Assembly (NCBI RefSeq): GCF_045679555.1
Contig: NC_092092.1
Span: forward strand, 10,416,690-10,480,689
Length of the DNA stretch: 64,000 nucleotides
Source: Salvelinus alpinus
Lineage: Eukaryota; Chordata; Actinopteri; Salmoniformes; Salmonidae
Direction of reading: 5' to 3'
Under the pieces are notes generated by a model. It worked only from the letters and a program-made list of their open reading frames with translations, searched no databases and was not told where the DNA came from. Of the stretch, positions 20,176-30,609 are shown piece after piece. The position numbers were made by a program, and so were the translations under genes. The first letter of the stretch is position 1; each line of letters begins with the position of its first letter.

Positions 20176-21790
20176 GTCGTTGGGTATGGACAAGAGTCTT
20201 TTCACGCGCCTTGAGAATCACAGTGAGGCTGTAGTCAAGCTGAACGTCCAGTACAGGAAGAACAGGTGGGTTATTCTCCCTAACAAAATCATGTCAACTA
20301 TTTCATCAAATTTTTCAAATATATATATATATATATATATTTTCAAATATCATATCTCCTTTTCTATGCACTCAAAGGTTGCTGTTTTCATCCATCAATG
20401 TTTTTAAACTAATTTCTTGGTGTCCCACCCTGTAAGATCATGTCCCTGAGAAACACTCATGTAAGGAGGCAGGCTGGAGTGTGGCTCATAGCGGACGGCC
20501 GACTCCATGCTAACCCTGCCCTCCCAGGGCTCTATCCAGAGGGAGCTGGGGCTGATCCATCCGGGAGACCTGGCCTGGGTCCAGGCAGCTCTCTCTCTCT
20601 TTTCTATCTCTCTCTCTCTCTCTTAGTAAACAGCATAGTGGGTCAATTTCCGGAACAACTAAGAGCGATTAGTTAGTGTAGTAATACCTCTACATGTATC
20701 AGTATTAATCACAAAACGGGGCACCACGGGGCATTTTGAATCAAAACGGTAGTGGAACACAAAGAAATGGATGTTGAACCAGTGACCAGATTACTGCATA
20801 CTTTCTTCAAGACAGATATGCAGTTCTGATACACAGTACATACAATCTCTATCATTGCTGTGAATCTATGTAAATCAGACAAATTATTTTAAAATGTATT
20901 ATTTTGTGTATTTCATTTGACTTTCATTGAAGCTCTCACCTTCAGTAGCAGGATGACTAAGCCGTGCATCAGATCAGCTTCCGTTTGGTTGCTGATTCCC
21001 CCCTTGTCAACCGTCTCCAGGACAGGAACCGGCCAGACAGCTGCAGCATGCAGACACAGGTCCAATAACATACTGTACAAAGGTCCAACAACACAGTTAC
21101 ACAATACACAGGTCAAACAAGCCACACTTAAAGGTAGAGTCAGCGAATTGCCATTGCCACTAGCAGCACAGCAGATATTGAGATGAACGAGATCTGTTAC
21201 AGTGTGGTAGCCAGGATACCAAAACAGCAGAGAAGTTTAGCCTTATACCCTCCTGTTCTACTAGGCTGGTTGCAGGGCCAGTGACATTGGGGTCATTGCT
21301 CCCTACAGACAGCAGCTGAAGGCCATCTTAGGCCTGCTAACTGCGCAAGCCTTCAGCACTGTGGAGGTCAACGCTATGGAGAAGTACAACAGTGTCATCA
21401 CATCATTTCCCTCGTCAGGAGTCACCCAGAAGGCAACGTGAGGGACCTTAAACCAACCATGTCTCTTGAGATATGAACCTTTACTTGGTCAAAGTGCATA
21501 ACTTTTGGATGGATAGTTATAACAGACTTTGAGCAAATTTCAACATTAATTATTTGTATCTAAATTGGACATATTGTATGGGTCATGACCTTCGACCTGT
21601 GTGTGACCTGGTCTGAGCTGTTGAAAGACTAGAGGAGGCTGAATGTGGCCATCACAAAAGCTCATCATGGTGGTCTCGGCCACCATCCTGCACTGCTACG
21701 CCCCTCTGGAGAAACTCCACAGCCACCTCAACCAGGAGAGCATGATCTCCTTTACACTGCCCAGCATGGCCTTATCAGTATGGCCTTAAC
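20176..21790 (+). pseudogene. DNA2: DNA2 nuclease/helicase pseudogene (C-terminal helicase exons)
   Basis: Four plus-strand pieces match consecutive parts of the C-terminal helicase domain of DNA2, the nuclease-helicase for Okazaki fragments and DNA ends. 20176-20265: SLGMDKSLFTRLENHSEAVV then LNVQYRKN, flanked by AG and GTGGGT. About 20437-20600: IMSL, then LECGS-stop-RTADSML and LIHPGDLAWVQAA after a frameshift. 21276-21436: [20 protein letters not shown] and VEVNAMEKY. About 21625-21790: LLKD-stop-RRLNVAITKA, where Trp is replaced by a stop, then a shifted frame with HCYAPLEKLHSHLNQE. A further exon lies inverted at 20936-21045. Upstream DNA2 exons are absent. Stops, frameshifts and the inversion make this an unprocessed pseudogene. 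DNA2 is near PBLD in human. Confidence 0.85.
20936..21045 (-). pseudogene. DNA2: Inverted DNA2 exon
   Basis: On the minus strand this reads WPVPVLETVDKGGISNQTEA followed by DLMHGLVILLLK, then a GTGAGAG donor. It matches the DNA2 segment ([20 protein letters not shown] in human) that belongs between the pieces at 20437-20600 and 21276-21436. Its position is right but its orientation is opposite, so a small inversion has occurred in this copy. Confidence 0.8.
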
Positions 21791-22017
21791 CTTGGATGAG
21801 AGAAATACAGTGATGAATGGATTCTGTAGTTTGCAGATAAGCTGGCTGATATATTGTAGAGGTGCTGTGATATGTCAATGTTGTATGGAGATCAGTATTT
21901 TACAGGTTTTAACAGTGCTTAAAGTTGTTGTATGATGATTGATAATAACTGTTCAATCCACTCAGGCATGTTTTTATTAATTGTCCCACGTTTTCCAGCT
22001 CCCTCCAGCAGCCCATG

Positions 22018-22466
22018 AGGTATGACTCCCCATGCACCTGTAACAGGACATCTGAGGTATGACTCCCCATGCACCTGTAACAGGACATCTGAGGTATGAC
22101 TCCCCATGCACCTGTAACAGGACATCTGAGGTATGACTCCCCATGCACCTGTAACAGGACATCTGAGGTATGACTCCCCATGCACCTGTAACAGGACATC
22201 TGAGGTATGACTCCCCATGCACCTGTAACAGGACATCTGAGGTATGACTCCCCATGCACCTGTAACAGGACATCTGAGGTATGACTCCCCATGCACCTGT
22301 AACAGGACATCTGAGGTATGACTCCCCATGCACCTGTAACAGGACATCTGAGGTATGACTCCCCATGCACCTGTAACAGGACATCTGAGGTATGACTCCC
22401 CATGCACCTGTAACAGGACATCTGAGGTATGACTCCCCATGCACCTGTAACAGGACATCTGAGGTA
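22018..22466. repeat. 37-bp minisatellite, about 12 copies
   Basis: The unit begins GAGGTATGACTCCCCATGCA and ends CCTGTAACAGGACATCT. The copies are almost identical, which suggests recent expansion or homogenisation. Three long minus-strand open frames here (Cys- and Gly-rich repeats) arise because 37 is not a multiple of three and no frame has a stop. Confidence 0.97.
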
Positions 22467-22614
22467 GAACAGTGCCTTTCATCTGATCACCATCTGGAAA
22501 TCAGCCTTCAGACTGATCAAGCAATGGATCCATCTCTAAATATTGATTACTTTAAAAAGTTGAAAGTATGCTACAGTATTTTTGGAGATGAGTGTTTTAC
22601 AAAGCCATTGCATC

Positions 22615-23933
22615 TATGGGTTGGTATGTTTATTGTTTTAACTATGGGTTGGTATGTTTATTGTTTTAACTGTGGGTTGGAATGTTTATTGTTTTAATTA
22701 TGGGTTGGTATGTTTGTTTTAACTATGGGTTGGTATGTTTATTGTTTTAACTATGGGTTGGTATGTTTGTTTTAACTATGGGTTGGTATGTTTATTGTTT
22801 TAACTATGGGTTGGTATGTTTATTGTTTTAACTATGGGTTGGAATGTTTATTGTTTTAACTATGGGTTGGTATGTTTATTGTTTTAACTATGGGTTGGTA
22901 TGTTTATTGTTTTAACTATGGGTTGGTATGTTTATTGTTTTAACTATGGGTTGGAATGTTTATTGTTTTAACTATGGGTTGGTATGTTTATTGTTTTAAC
23001 TATGGGTTGGTATGTTTGTTTTAACTATGGGTTGGTATGTTTATTGTTTTAACTATGGGTTGGAATGTTTATTGTTTTAACTATGGGTTGGTATGTTTAT
23101 TGTTTTAACTATGGGTTGGTATGTTTATTGTTTTAACTATGGGTTGGTATGTTTGTTTTAACTGTGGGTTGGTATGTTTATTGTTTTAACTATGGGTTGG
23201 TATGTTTATTGTTTTAACTATGGGTTGGTATGTTTATTGTTTTAACTATGGGTTGGTATGTTTGTTGTTTTAACTATGGGTTGGTATGTTTATTGTTTTA
23301 ACTATGGGTTGGAATGTTTATTGTTTTAACTATGGGTTGGTATGTTTATTGTTTTAACTATGGGTTGGTATGTTTGTTTTAACTGTGGGTTGGTATGTTT
23401 ATTGTTTTAACTATGGGTTGGTATGTTTATTGTTTTAACTATGGGTTGGTATGTTTATTGTTTTAACTATGGGTTGGTATGTTTATTGTTTTAACTATGG
23501 GTTGGTATGTTTATTGTTTTAACTATGGGTTGGAATGTTTATTGTTTTAACTATGGGTTGGTATGTTTATTGTTTTAACTATGGGTTGGTATGTTTATTG
23601 TTTTAACTATGGGTTGGTATGTTTATTGTTTTAACTATGGGTTGGTATGTTTGTTTTAACTGTGGGTTGGTATGTTTATTGTTTTAACTATGGGTTGGTA
23701 TGTTTATTGTTTTAACTATGGGTTGGAATGTTTATTGTTTTAACTATGGGTTGGTATGTTTATTGTTTTAACTATGGGTTGGTATGTTTATTGTTTTAAC
23801 TATGGGTTGGTATGTTTGTTTTAACTATGGGTTGGTATGTTTATTGTTTTAACTATGGGTTGGTATGTTTGTTTTAACTATGGGTTGGTATGTTTGTTTT
23901 AACTATGGGTTGGTATGTTTTGCTATTGTTTTA
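22615..23933. repeat. 28-bp minisatellite, about 1.3 kb, with unit variants
   Basis: The main unit is TATGGGTTGGTATGTTTATT followed by GTTTTAAC. Variants include GGAATG for GGTATG, a shorter 25-bp form (TATGTTTGTTTTAAC) and TGTGGG for TATGGG. About 47 units. It starts about 150 bp after the 37-bp array. Confidence 0.97.
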
Positions 23934-24478
23934 AAGATTTCTATTACAACAGAATGTGACCATTTGAAAGTTGAAGTACAGGTACCATTAACACTGAATC
24001 TGCACAATCATTAGGGCTATGTAGCAATACTCTGCAGCAAAACAAATTACTCAAACTTTGCTCTGACCTTTCCTCACACAGACCTGTTAGATTAAGATTG
24101 GTAATTAGTCATGTTTTTGATACAGTACTGATTGTCAAGCTTTTACTTTTTATATGTGAATAAATCATTTTTGGTATTATTGTACATGTTTATTTCCCTG
24201 TTAGTCAGTAAAAACTGTTGAAATACAGTCCTCACCATATGTATTTGAACAACGAAGCTAAAATTTGAATTCAAGTTTGGGGATACCTAAAGTGCTTTTA
24301 TTTCTTAAAGGAGAAGTTCACTTTATTATTTGAGGCAAATCTGTATTTTGGAATGTAAATGGCATGTTATAGAAGAATCCAGACACCTTGTTTTTTGCAA
24401 CTTACCCCGACCAGTGATACACTTCCTCAGTCGTCGTTCTGAACAAAAGCTCCAGAAACATAACTTTAGAAATGACAT
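23934..24478. other. Unassigned, with dispersed-repeat sequence
   Basis: CTCACCATATGTATTTGAAC near 24230 resembles a transposon-derived repeat. From about 24310 the sequence belongs to the repeat family that forms the inverted pair at 24479-24746. No gene. Confidence 0.4.
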
Positions 24479-24746
24479 TGCTCTCAGTATAGTGATGCAG
24501 GTCTTTAGATGTTGTACACATGAAACTGTGTCAATCCAAAATTTAACTGCAACATTATATTCCACTTTGTACAACTTGAGTCATACTTTCTTTGTGTGTG
24601 CATAAGCAGGCTACACATAGATATCACAGCTGGAAAGGGGAAACAAAATGGAATATAACTTATAATATAAATAAAATATAAAATTCGGATTGACACAGTT
24701 TCATGTGTACAACATCTAAAGACCTGCATCATTATACTGAGAGCTT
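24479..24746. repeat. Near-perfect 58-60 bp inverted repeat
   Basis: Arms at about 24479-24538 (GCTCTCAGTATAGTGATGCA to ACTGTGTCAATCC) and 24688-24746 (GGATTGACACAG to ACTGAGAGC) are reverse complements with about one mismatch, separated by about 150 bp. Weaker complementarity continues inward and outward, so it looks like two opposed copies of one repeat rather than a simple hairpin. Confidence 0.88.
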
Positions 24747-25253
24747 CCGTTTCTTAACAGATGTATTTGGGTGTGTTTTTATGTTGTTGCTTTTGTTCAT
24801 GTTTTATCTAAACCCCTACACTGCAGAATGAGCATGAGAAAGTATATTGCTGGCAGGGGAAGTTTCTCAAAACCAAAGTGAAATTGCAACAAACAAAAAT
24901 GTTTGGACCCTTCTATAACCAAAATACAGCTTTTGGTTTAAATAAAGTGAACTTCCTTAATGGTTAAACCGATATGTATGAAAATACCCCCAAATAAAAG
25001 GTGACATTCAGTAGTCACCTCATATTCAAAACTTGATCTCATATCCAAAATGCTGGAGTATAGAGACATTTTAAAATGTTGCATCACTGTCCAAATAGTG
25101 AGGATTGTATGCTGAATGTTGACTAACAATTTGACACAATGGAATAATCTCTCAAAACCCAAATAATCTGTAGACACAGTCAGAGTTTTTTTTAAATTTA
25201 ATTGCTACGCTTCTGTTGTACATTTAGCTAGGTCTGAGTAAACAGTATAGTCT
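24747..25253. other. Unassigned sequence downstream of PBLD
   Basis: AT-rich, 3' to the PBLD stop. It would include the PBLD 3' UTR. No other gene is seen. Confidence 0.4.
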
Positions 25254-27702
25254 CTACACAGTGAGAATCCCCTGCAGGACGGTGACCGCCTGGCCAGCGA
25301 TATTGAGCCTGCCATCATCCTGTAGCTCAAGCTCCAGCTCCCCACCACGGCTAGAGCACTGATAGGCTGTCACACAGGGGGAAAATATAGTATGTTAGTG
25401 GCAGTTCTTCAAATTATTCCATTTACATAATTATTGATTGGATTTTACTGGACTCAAGATGTACCTGTCCACCAGTATCTGTAAATGTATTGTTCTGTGC
25501 AATGGAATTTGACCTCCATGTTTAGATTACCCACCCAGCATCTTTTTCTTGCCAAGTTTCTCTGACCAGTAGCCTGCAAGGACAGTATGCGCAGAGCCTA
25601 AAGAAAATATAAAAAAATATATATATTTGAATTAAAGGTTCTAAAGGCCTACAGAATAAGACAGGCCAATGTCCTCTGTTCTTACCAGTCACAGGGTCCT
25701 CAGGAACCCCGAACCAGGGGAAGAAGTTTCTGGAGTAGAAGTCATAGCCAGACTGACAGCCAGGGTCTCCGATCATGGTGACAAGCAGACCCCTAACCCT
25801 CCCGCCAGTGTCTACACGGAGCAGAACTGCTGGGTCTGGCTGCAGGGACGTGAGCACTGACCTATAACCCAAGACTCACTGTTTCAATCCCTTTCAGGTT
25901 AAGTTGCCCTTCCATCCTCTCCGTTTCCCAACAGCTCAGGGATAATGAATAATGAGTGCTTTTATTATATATTTTAATGTTACCTGTCACAACTGTCAGC
26001 AAGGCGCACCATTAGCATTTTGGTGGTGGCACAGAGGCACACTTCTTGAACTGGCTGGTCTCCCACAGCAGCCTGCACATACACATTAAGACTGTCACAT
26101 CAAGTCTTATTCTTCACCATAAATTATAGAAACAGTGATAAGAAGGACGATGCACTTACTTTAACTATGTCTTTAAATTCTTTAAGACCCTGCGGATATT
26201 AAGCTTCAATTAGAACATTTAAAAAGTTACATTGATATGCGAAGGCTTTTATGCAATATTTATAATAGCATGTGCACTGAGTGCACAAAACATTAAGAAC
26301 ACCTGCTCTTTCCATAACAGACTGACCAGGTGAAAGCTATAATCCCTTATTGAGGTCACGTGTTATTTAACCTTTATTTAACTAGGCAAGTCAGTTAAGA
26401 ACAAATTCTTAATCACAATGACGGCCTACAATATTAGGTAGGTGTTCCTAATGTTTGGTATACTCAGTGTATATAACATGCTGAACATGAATGTACCACA
26501 TTGATTCCATCACCTACCACAGGAGTAGGTTTGTTCAGGGGGAAATTCATCACTATAGATTCCCCTTGTTGTCGCACATACAGCTCTCCACTCAGTGTCT
26601 CAAATACCACTGTTGAGTTGACATTTTCTGAAGGAAGGGGGTCGTGGGATAGAAACAGTTAATTGAATTGCAGTCTATACAGAAAGTGTGTACTTGTTAC
26701 AATTCACTCGCTTACATGTGAGATACTGTATTATAAACTGGGTGGTTCGAGCCCTGAATGCCGATTGGCTGAAAGCAGTGGTATATGAGACCATATACCA
26801 TGGATATGACAAAACATTTATTTGTACTGTTCTAATTATGTTTGTAACCAGTTTATAATAGCAATAATACACCTCGTGGGTTTGTGGTATATGGCCAATA
26901 TACCACGGCTAAGGGCTGTATCCAGGCACTCCGTGTTGACATACCACCCCCTGTTGCCTTATTGTTTAATGTCGTCACTGTCATTCTTACTTTTTTTGTA
27001 AAACAGTACTGCAGCTGAAGCCAGGGTGGCATGGCCACACAGAGGAACCTCAGTGGTGGGGGTGAACCAACGCAAACGGAAGCGTGCTCCTTCAATACAA
27101 CACATACAAGTTCCCATGTCAGTCATTTTAGGAAGTTGTGGTGAGTTGATTTACATTTTCTTTCCTCAATCCCCATTTACTCTCATTGGCAGCAGTCACC
27201 CCCTCTTAGTTAATTGCAATAAAACAGATTACCACCAGATGGCAGATTTGCAAACTTCTGCACAGAAAATTGTAAAAGTGGCATGGCTTTTTATATCGAA
27301 TACATTTGTAAGTTTCAACTCTATTTCAGAATGTCCAAAAAAAGATACCTGAGCTGAAGTCATCTTTTGAATTCAGCCGTATGATGAAGGCAGTCTCTGA
27401 CAGGTTCATCTCAGCAGCAATGTTCTGGTACATATCATCCTGCAATTCCTTTGGTTGAGAACAGTCAACAGTATTTTTTTTGCATGATTACATTGGTAAT
27501 ATTTAAGTATACCTGTGGTAAGATAACTTAAAGCATGTTGATTATTCAGCAATACATGAGCATATGCAATGACATGTAATCATGTATTATTTGCCCAAGT
27601 AGAAAAAAGTATACTTACATGTAAAAGCAGACAAACTGCTGCAGGATTTCCTTTGAAAGGTAAGTTGGTAAACGCATCAACAGTGAATACTGGAATCTCC
27701 AT
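25254..27702 (-). CDS. PBLD: PBLD, phenazine biosynthesis-like domain protein, complete
   Basis: Nine coding exons on the minus strand: 27702-27619, 27448-27349, 27086-26991, 26627-26518, 26189-26160, 26072-25984, 25861-25686, 25597-25535, 25366-25254. All have AG and GT at their edges and join in phase to 286 codons; human PBLD has 288. The start is [20 protein letters not shown]. Exon 3 carries the family motif [17 protein letters not shown]; exon 7 has [20 protein letters not shown]. The protein has the two-lobed PhzF/diaminopimelate-epimerase-like fold; its substrate in animals is unsettled, and mammalian PBLD is a cytosolic protein also called MAWBP. Some acceptors (exons 2 and 3) have weak pyrimidine tracts. 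Introns hold repeats at 26271-26473 and 26700-26965. In human, HNRNPH3 is divergent from PBLD, as its remnant is here. Confidence 0.92.
26271..26473. mobile_element. Deletion derivative of a Tc1-like transposon in PBLD intron 4
   Basis: The ends CACTGAGTGCACAAAACATT (near 26275) and GTTTGGTATACTCAGTGTAT (near 26453) are inverted copies of one Tc1-like terminus (AGGTGTTCCTAATGTTT on the right). Almost all the transposase region is missing. A SINE tail occupies the centre. Confidence 0.7.
26362..26433 (-). mobile_element. HpaI-type SINE 3' tail nested in the Tc1 remnant
   Basis: AACCTTTATTTAACTAGGCA followed by AGTCAGTTAAGAACAAATTC is the reverse complement of the SINE tail seen at 37382-37435. 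Only the tail is present. Confidence 0.75.
26700..26965. mobile_element. Palindrome-rich dispersed repeat in PBLD intron 3
   Basis: Contains ACCAGTTTATAATAGCAATA and a self-complementary core, GTGGTATATGGCCAATATAC followed by CAC. A related copy is at 57770-58030. It is a high-copy salmonid repeat from memory, MITE-like, with no coding capacity. Confidence 0.65.
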
Positions 27703-28900
27703 TACTTACTAGAGTAGGCCTGTGCTGATTTTACAGAGAGAAATTAATTAGTTTAACAGCTGCACGCCTCCAAATAAACTTTAACCAGAGGGTGTATCAT
27801 TCCAAAAGTCTAAAGTCCATTGCTTCCTTTCATTTTCTTCGTCTGCACCGACTTGATAGGGCTGGCTTGGCTAGACAATCTCCCCATAGAATACGCCCAA
27901 CATATTGCGCTTTCAGACCAGTGCAGGTGAAAAAGGTTAGGTAACTCTGGTCTCCTAGCTATCTTTATTTCATTGATTTGATAGAAACTGTAGGTAGGCA
28001 TCTACCCAGGGTAAATGTGTATTTTAAAATCATTGTAAAGAGGAGACAAGGAGAGAAACCCACCTAGACTATTTTGATCATTTATAGGCAGCAGTCCAAA
28101 CTAGACAACCCTCGGTCCTAAACCCTCGAATTACGTTTTACATCGTCAAATCCGAGTATACCTTATGTCCCTTGCCCAAGCGAGTGAGAGTGATGATCGG
28201 AGAGGCAACCTCCTTGGTGGAAATATTGAGCTTAAAAACGTATTAATGTACCTAGCAAGCGAACATAGCTAGCTAAAACTAACGTAACTGTCAGGTAGCT
28301 AGCTAGCTAGTTTTATAGTTTGGGCATTTATTCCAATAAATGTCAGAATTCCAAAAAATATGTTTATGAAACTAGCTACGTTTTATATATATATGGTTTT
28401 TTTTAAAGCTAGTTTTGTAATTTTGTCTGACATGCCGAAAACGCAGTCATGTTGATTACATTTGAGACTTCCTGTACACCGGAGTTTGACACGTGACTAT
28501 AGTTTGCATTGAATTGTGGGTCATATCAACCCCACAAGTGATTACAGTTCTTTACTTGCTCCCTCGAGCTAAATTGGTTGTAAAATCGAGGGCTGGGGTG
28601 GATAACGTTTGTGAATTGGACCTCCAATTAAGAGGGCAATCTAACTGCATCCGGTTTCGACGGTGATAACTCGAGGGAAAGTAGCTAGCGCGACGGTTGA
28701 GGGCGTCTGCGTTTCAAACTCAAAGTAGAAAGCCCGGTTTAAAACGGGCGTATTCTGTTCGATTCAACGTTTGTTGCATTGTGACTGTTTGTACTGAACG
28801 ACACGTCTCCCCAAAACTGCATTGTTCTACAACAGTTTAGTGTGTACGTTGTAGTGTGGCCTGATCAATATGGGTGTGAACATTTGAAAACACATAACTC
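27703..28900. promoter_or_regulatory. Upstream region of PBLD, probable promoter area
   Basis: It follows the PBLD start codon on its 5' side. It contains two TCGAGGG/CCCTCGA-type inverted motifs near 28562-28592 and is richer in CpG than its surroundings near 28640-28760. No exact core promoter is assigned. In human this interval is a shared PBLD/HNRNPH3 promoter, which is only an analogy here. Confidence 0.3.
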
Positions 28901-29822
28901 GTGCAGCACACACCATACATAATCTCCATCTGGGCTACCATAATCACATCGTTATTCAAATAGTCATTTAGTACAGTATCTGTCAGTTGAATAAAACGTT
29001 GCACAAAGTTTTATCGAACGAAACGCACCCCAGACTGACACTGCTGTGAGCGCTGCGTTATTCAAATCCGGTATCAGGATAAATAAAAAGCAAGGTCTGC
29101 TAACTTTTTAAAATTATGTTTAATTAACGCAAACAATAAATGGCAAATGCAATTTTCGTATATACGGGTTCGCTGTATCTCCGCGCAGGGTAGAACAGGG
29201 AACTGGCAGGAAGTACGTAAACAGCTGTTCTTATACCGTGATGATGTAGTTCCAACGCGTCTGTTGGCCTATCACAGTAGAGGCTGAGCGCGGTTTAAAC
29301 TTTGCTCAGCCTATGCTGGCACTCGGACTTGTCCAAGTCCCTTAGTGCTCTCCTCTGTCCGCATCTGGTTGTTGGGTAGATTAGATCCGTCTTGTGCCGC
29401 TACACTCAAACAGTTCCTTATATGGTATTGTCCAGTGTCCTAACCTCCCTGGTTGGCCTGGAGATATGCACCCCTCCCCTCTCCAGATTGACCACAGCTT
29501 TTATGGCCTGTCACTCAATGTTGGTCAGTCTTTACACACATACATCTGTATTGTTTGTGTGTGTGTGTGTAACAAAACAATATTCATCTTCATACAATAT
29601 GGTAGCAGGCTATAGCGCTTACTACACAATGTACACTTAGTATTACTTTCTTAGCTACAGTATACATATCTCCCTGGCATATTACATAAATTATGCAGCA
29701 GCATACAAGATATTGTTGGACTCCTTTTGTGCTATGCTCACTTGAACAGGAAGGTGGCGTGGTGTTCTTTTTTGGGCAAATTTTGTCATCAAACTTTGAC
29801 AAAGTCTGGAATTCTCTGGATT
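28901..29822. other. Unassigned, with a short GT repeat
   Basis: A GT run of about 16 bp lies at 29554-29571. No gene is recognised. Confidence 0.35.
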
Positions 29823-30008
29823 TATGGTGCTTTCAAGACAACTGGGAACTCGGAAAAAACAAGGTCGAATCATGATGTCAGTGATCTTCAGGTCGGAGCT
29901 CTAGAAAAAGGCCCGAGGTCCCGACTTGGAATTCCGAGTTGGATGACCGTATTTTCCAGTCGGTGCTCCCCCCCCCCCCGAGTTCCCAGTTGTCTTGAAC
30001 TCACTGAA
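29823..30008. mobile_element. MITE-like repeat with inverted ends
   Basis: TTTCAAGACAACTGGGAACT near 29831 pairs with AGTTCCCAGTTGTCTTGAAC near 29980. The internal sequence (TCGGAGCTCTAGAAAAAGGC and TCCGAGTTGGATGACCG) matches a common salmonid repeat. It includes a C run of about 10. Confidence 0.75.
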
Positions 30009-30609
30009 GTATGAGATTTCCCAGTTGTTTGAACGTAGCAGAAGTCATGCTAGAATTGACAGCATGGCCAATGTATTTAACCTTTTAATGACCCATGATG
30101 TTGAATGTTTATCCTTTTAAGCTTGGAAAAGCCCTTAAACCTAGACTTAGAACACACACCAAAACAGTCCAAAACAGAGAGGCTTAAAATTAAGAACTGC
30201 TTGTTTTTTTAAATGCATAGATACCAAATTATCAAAGTGTCTCCTACAGTATTTGTCAAAATGTAACTTGTCTATATCGTAATACTTTTTATGTCTCTGG
30301 ATTTATTTTTGTTGTGTGTGATATCTATATATTGTTTTGTACAATGTTCATGTAAACACTGCTTGTAGCTAACTTCGCTAAATTAAACTAGTCAATATAT
30401 ACAAGGTTTGCCACAGAGGAAGATGCAATCGACCTTGAGGCAAATAACTAGCTAGCTAACTAGTAAATGGTTTAACTAGCTACTAGTAAGTATCTGGAAA
30501 TTGAATTCCACATCAGGCCTAGCAAATAAGTTTATAAGGTATATGCATGATATTGCTAATGAAGACTTTTCTTGCCCTTTTCAAACATGGTCCAGACGAA
30601 GGGACTATG
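30009..30609. other. Unassigned AT-rich sequence
   Basis: No gene or repeat assigned. TAGCTAGC-type short palindromes occur near 30445-30485. Confidence 0.35.

Noticed and set aside
21909-22482. Three overlapping 155-187 codon Cys-rich repeat proteins on the minus strand
   Set aside because: A 37-bp unit with no stop in any frame gives three equivalent long frames. No start context, splice or domain supports a gene.
22018-23933. CRISPR-like array
   Set aside because: The repeats are contiguous with no unique spacers and there are no cas genes; this is eukaryotic minisatellite DNA.
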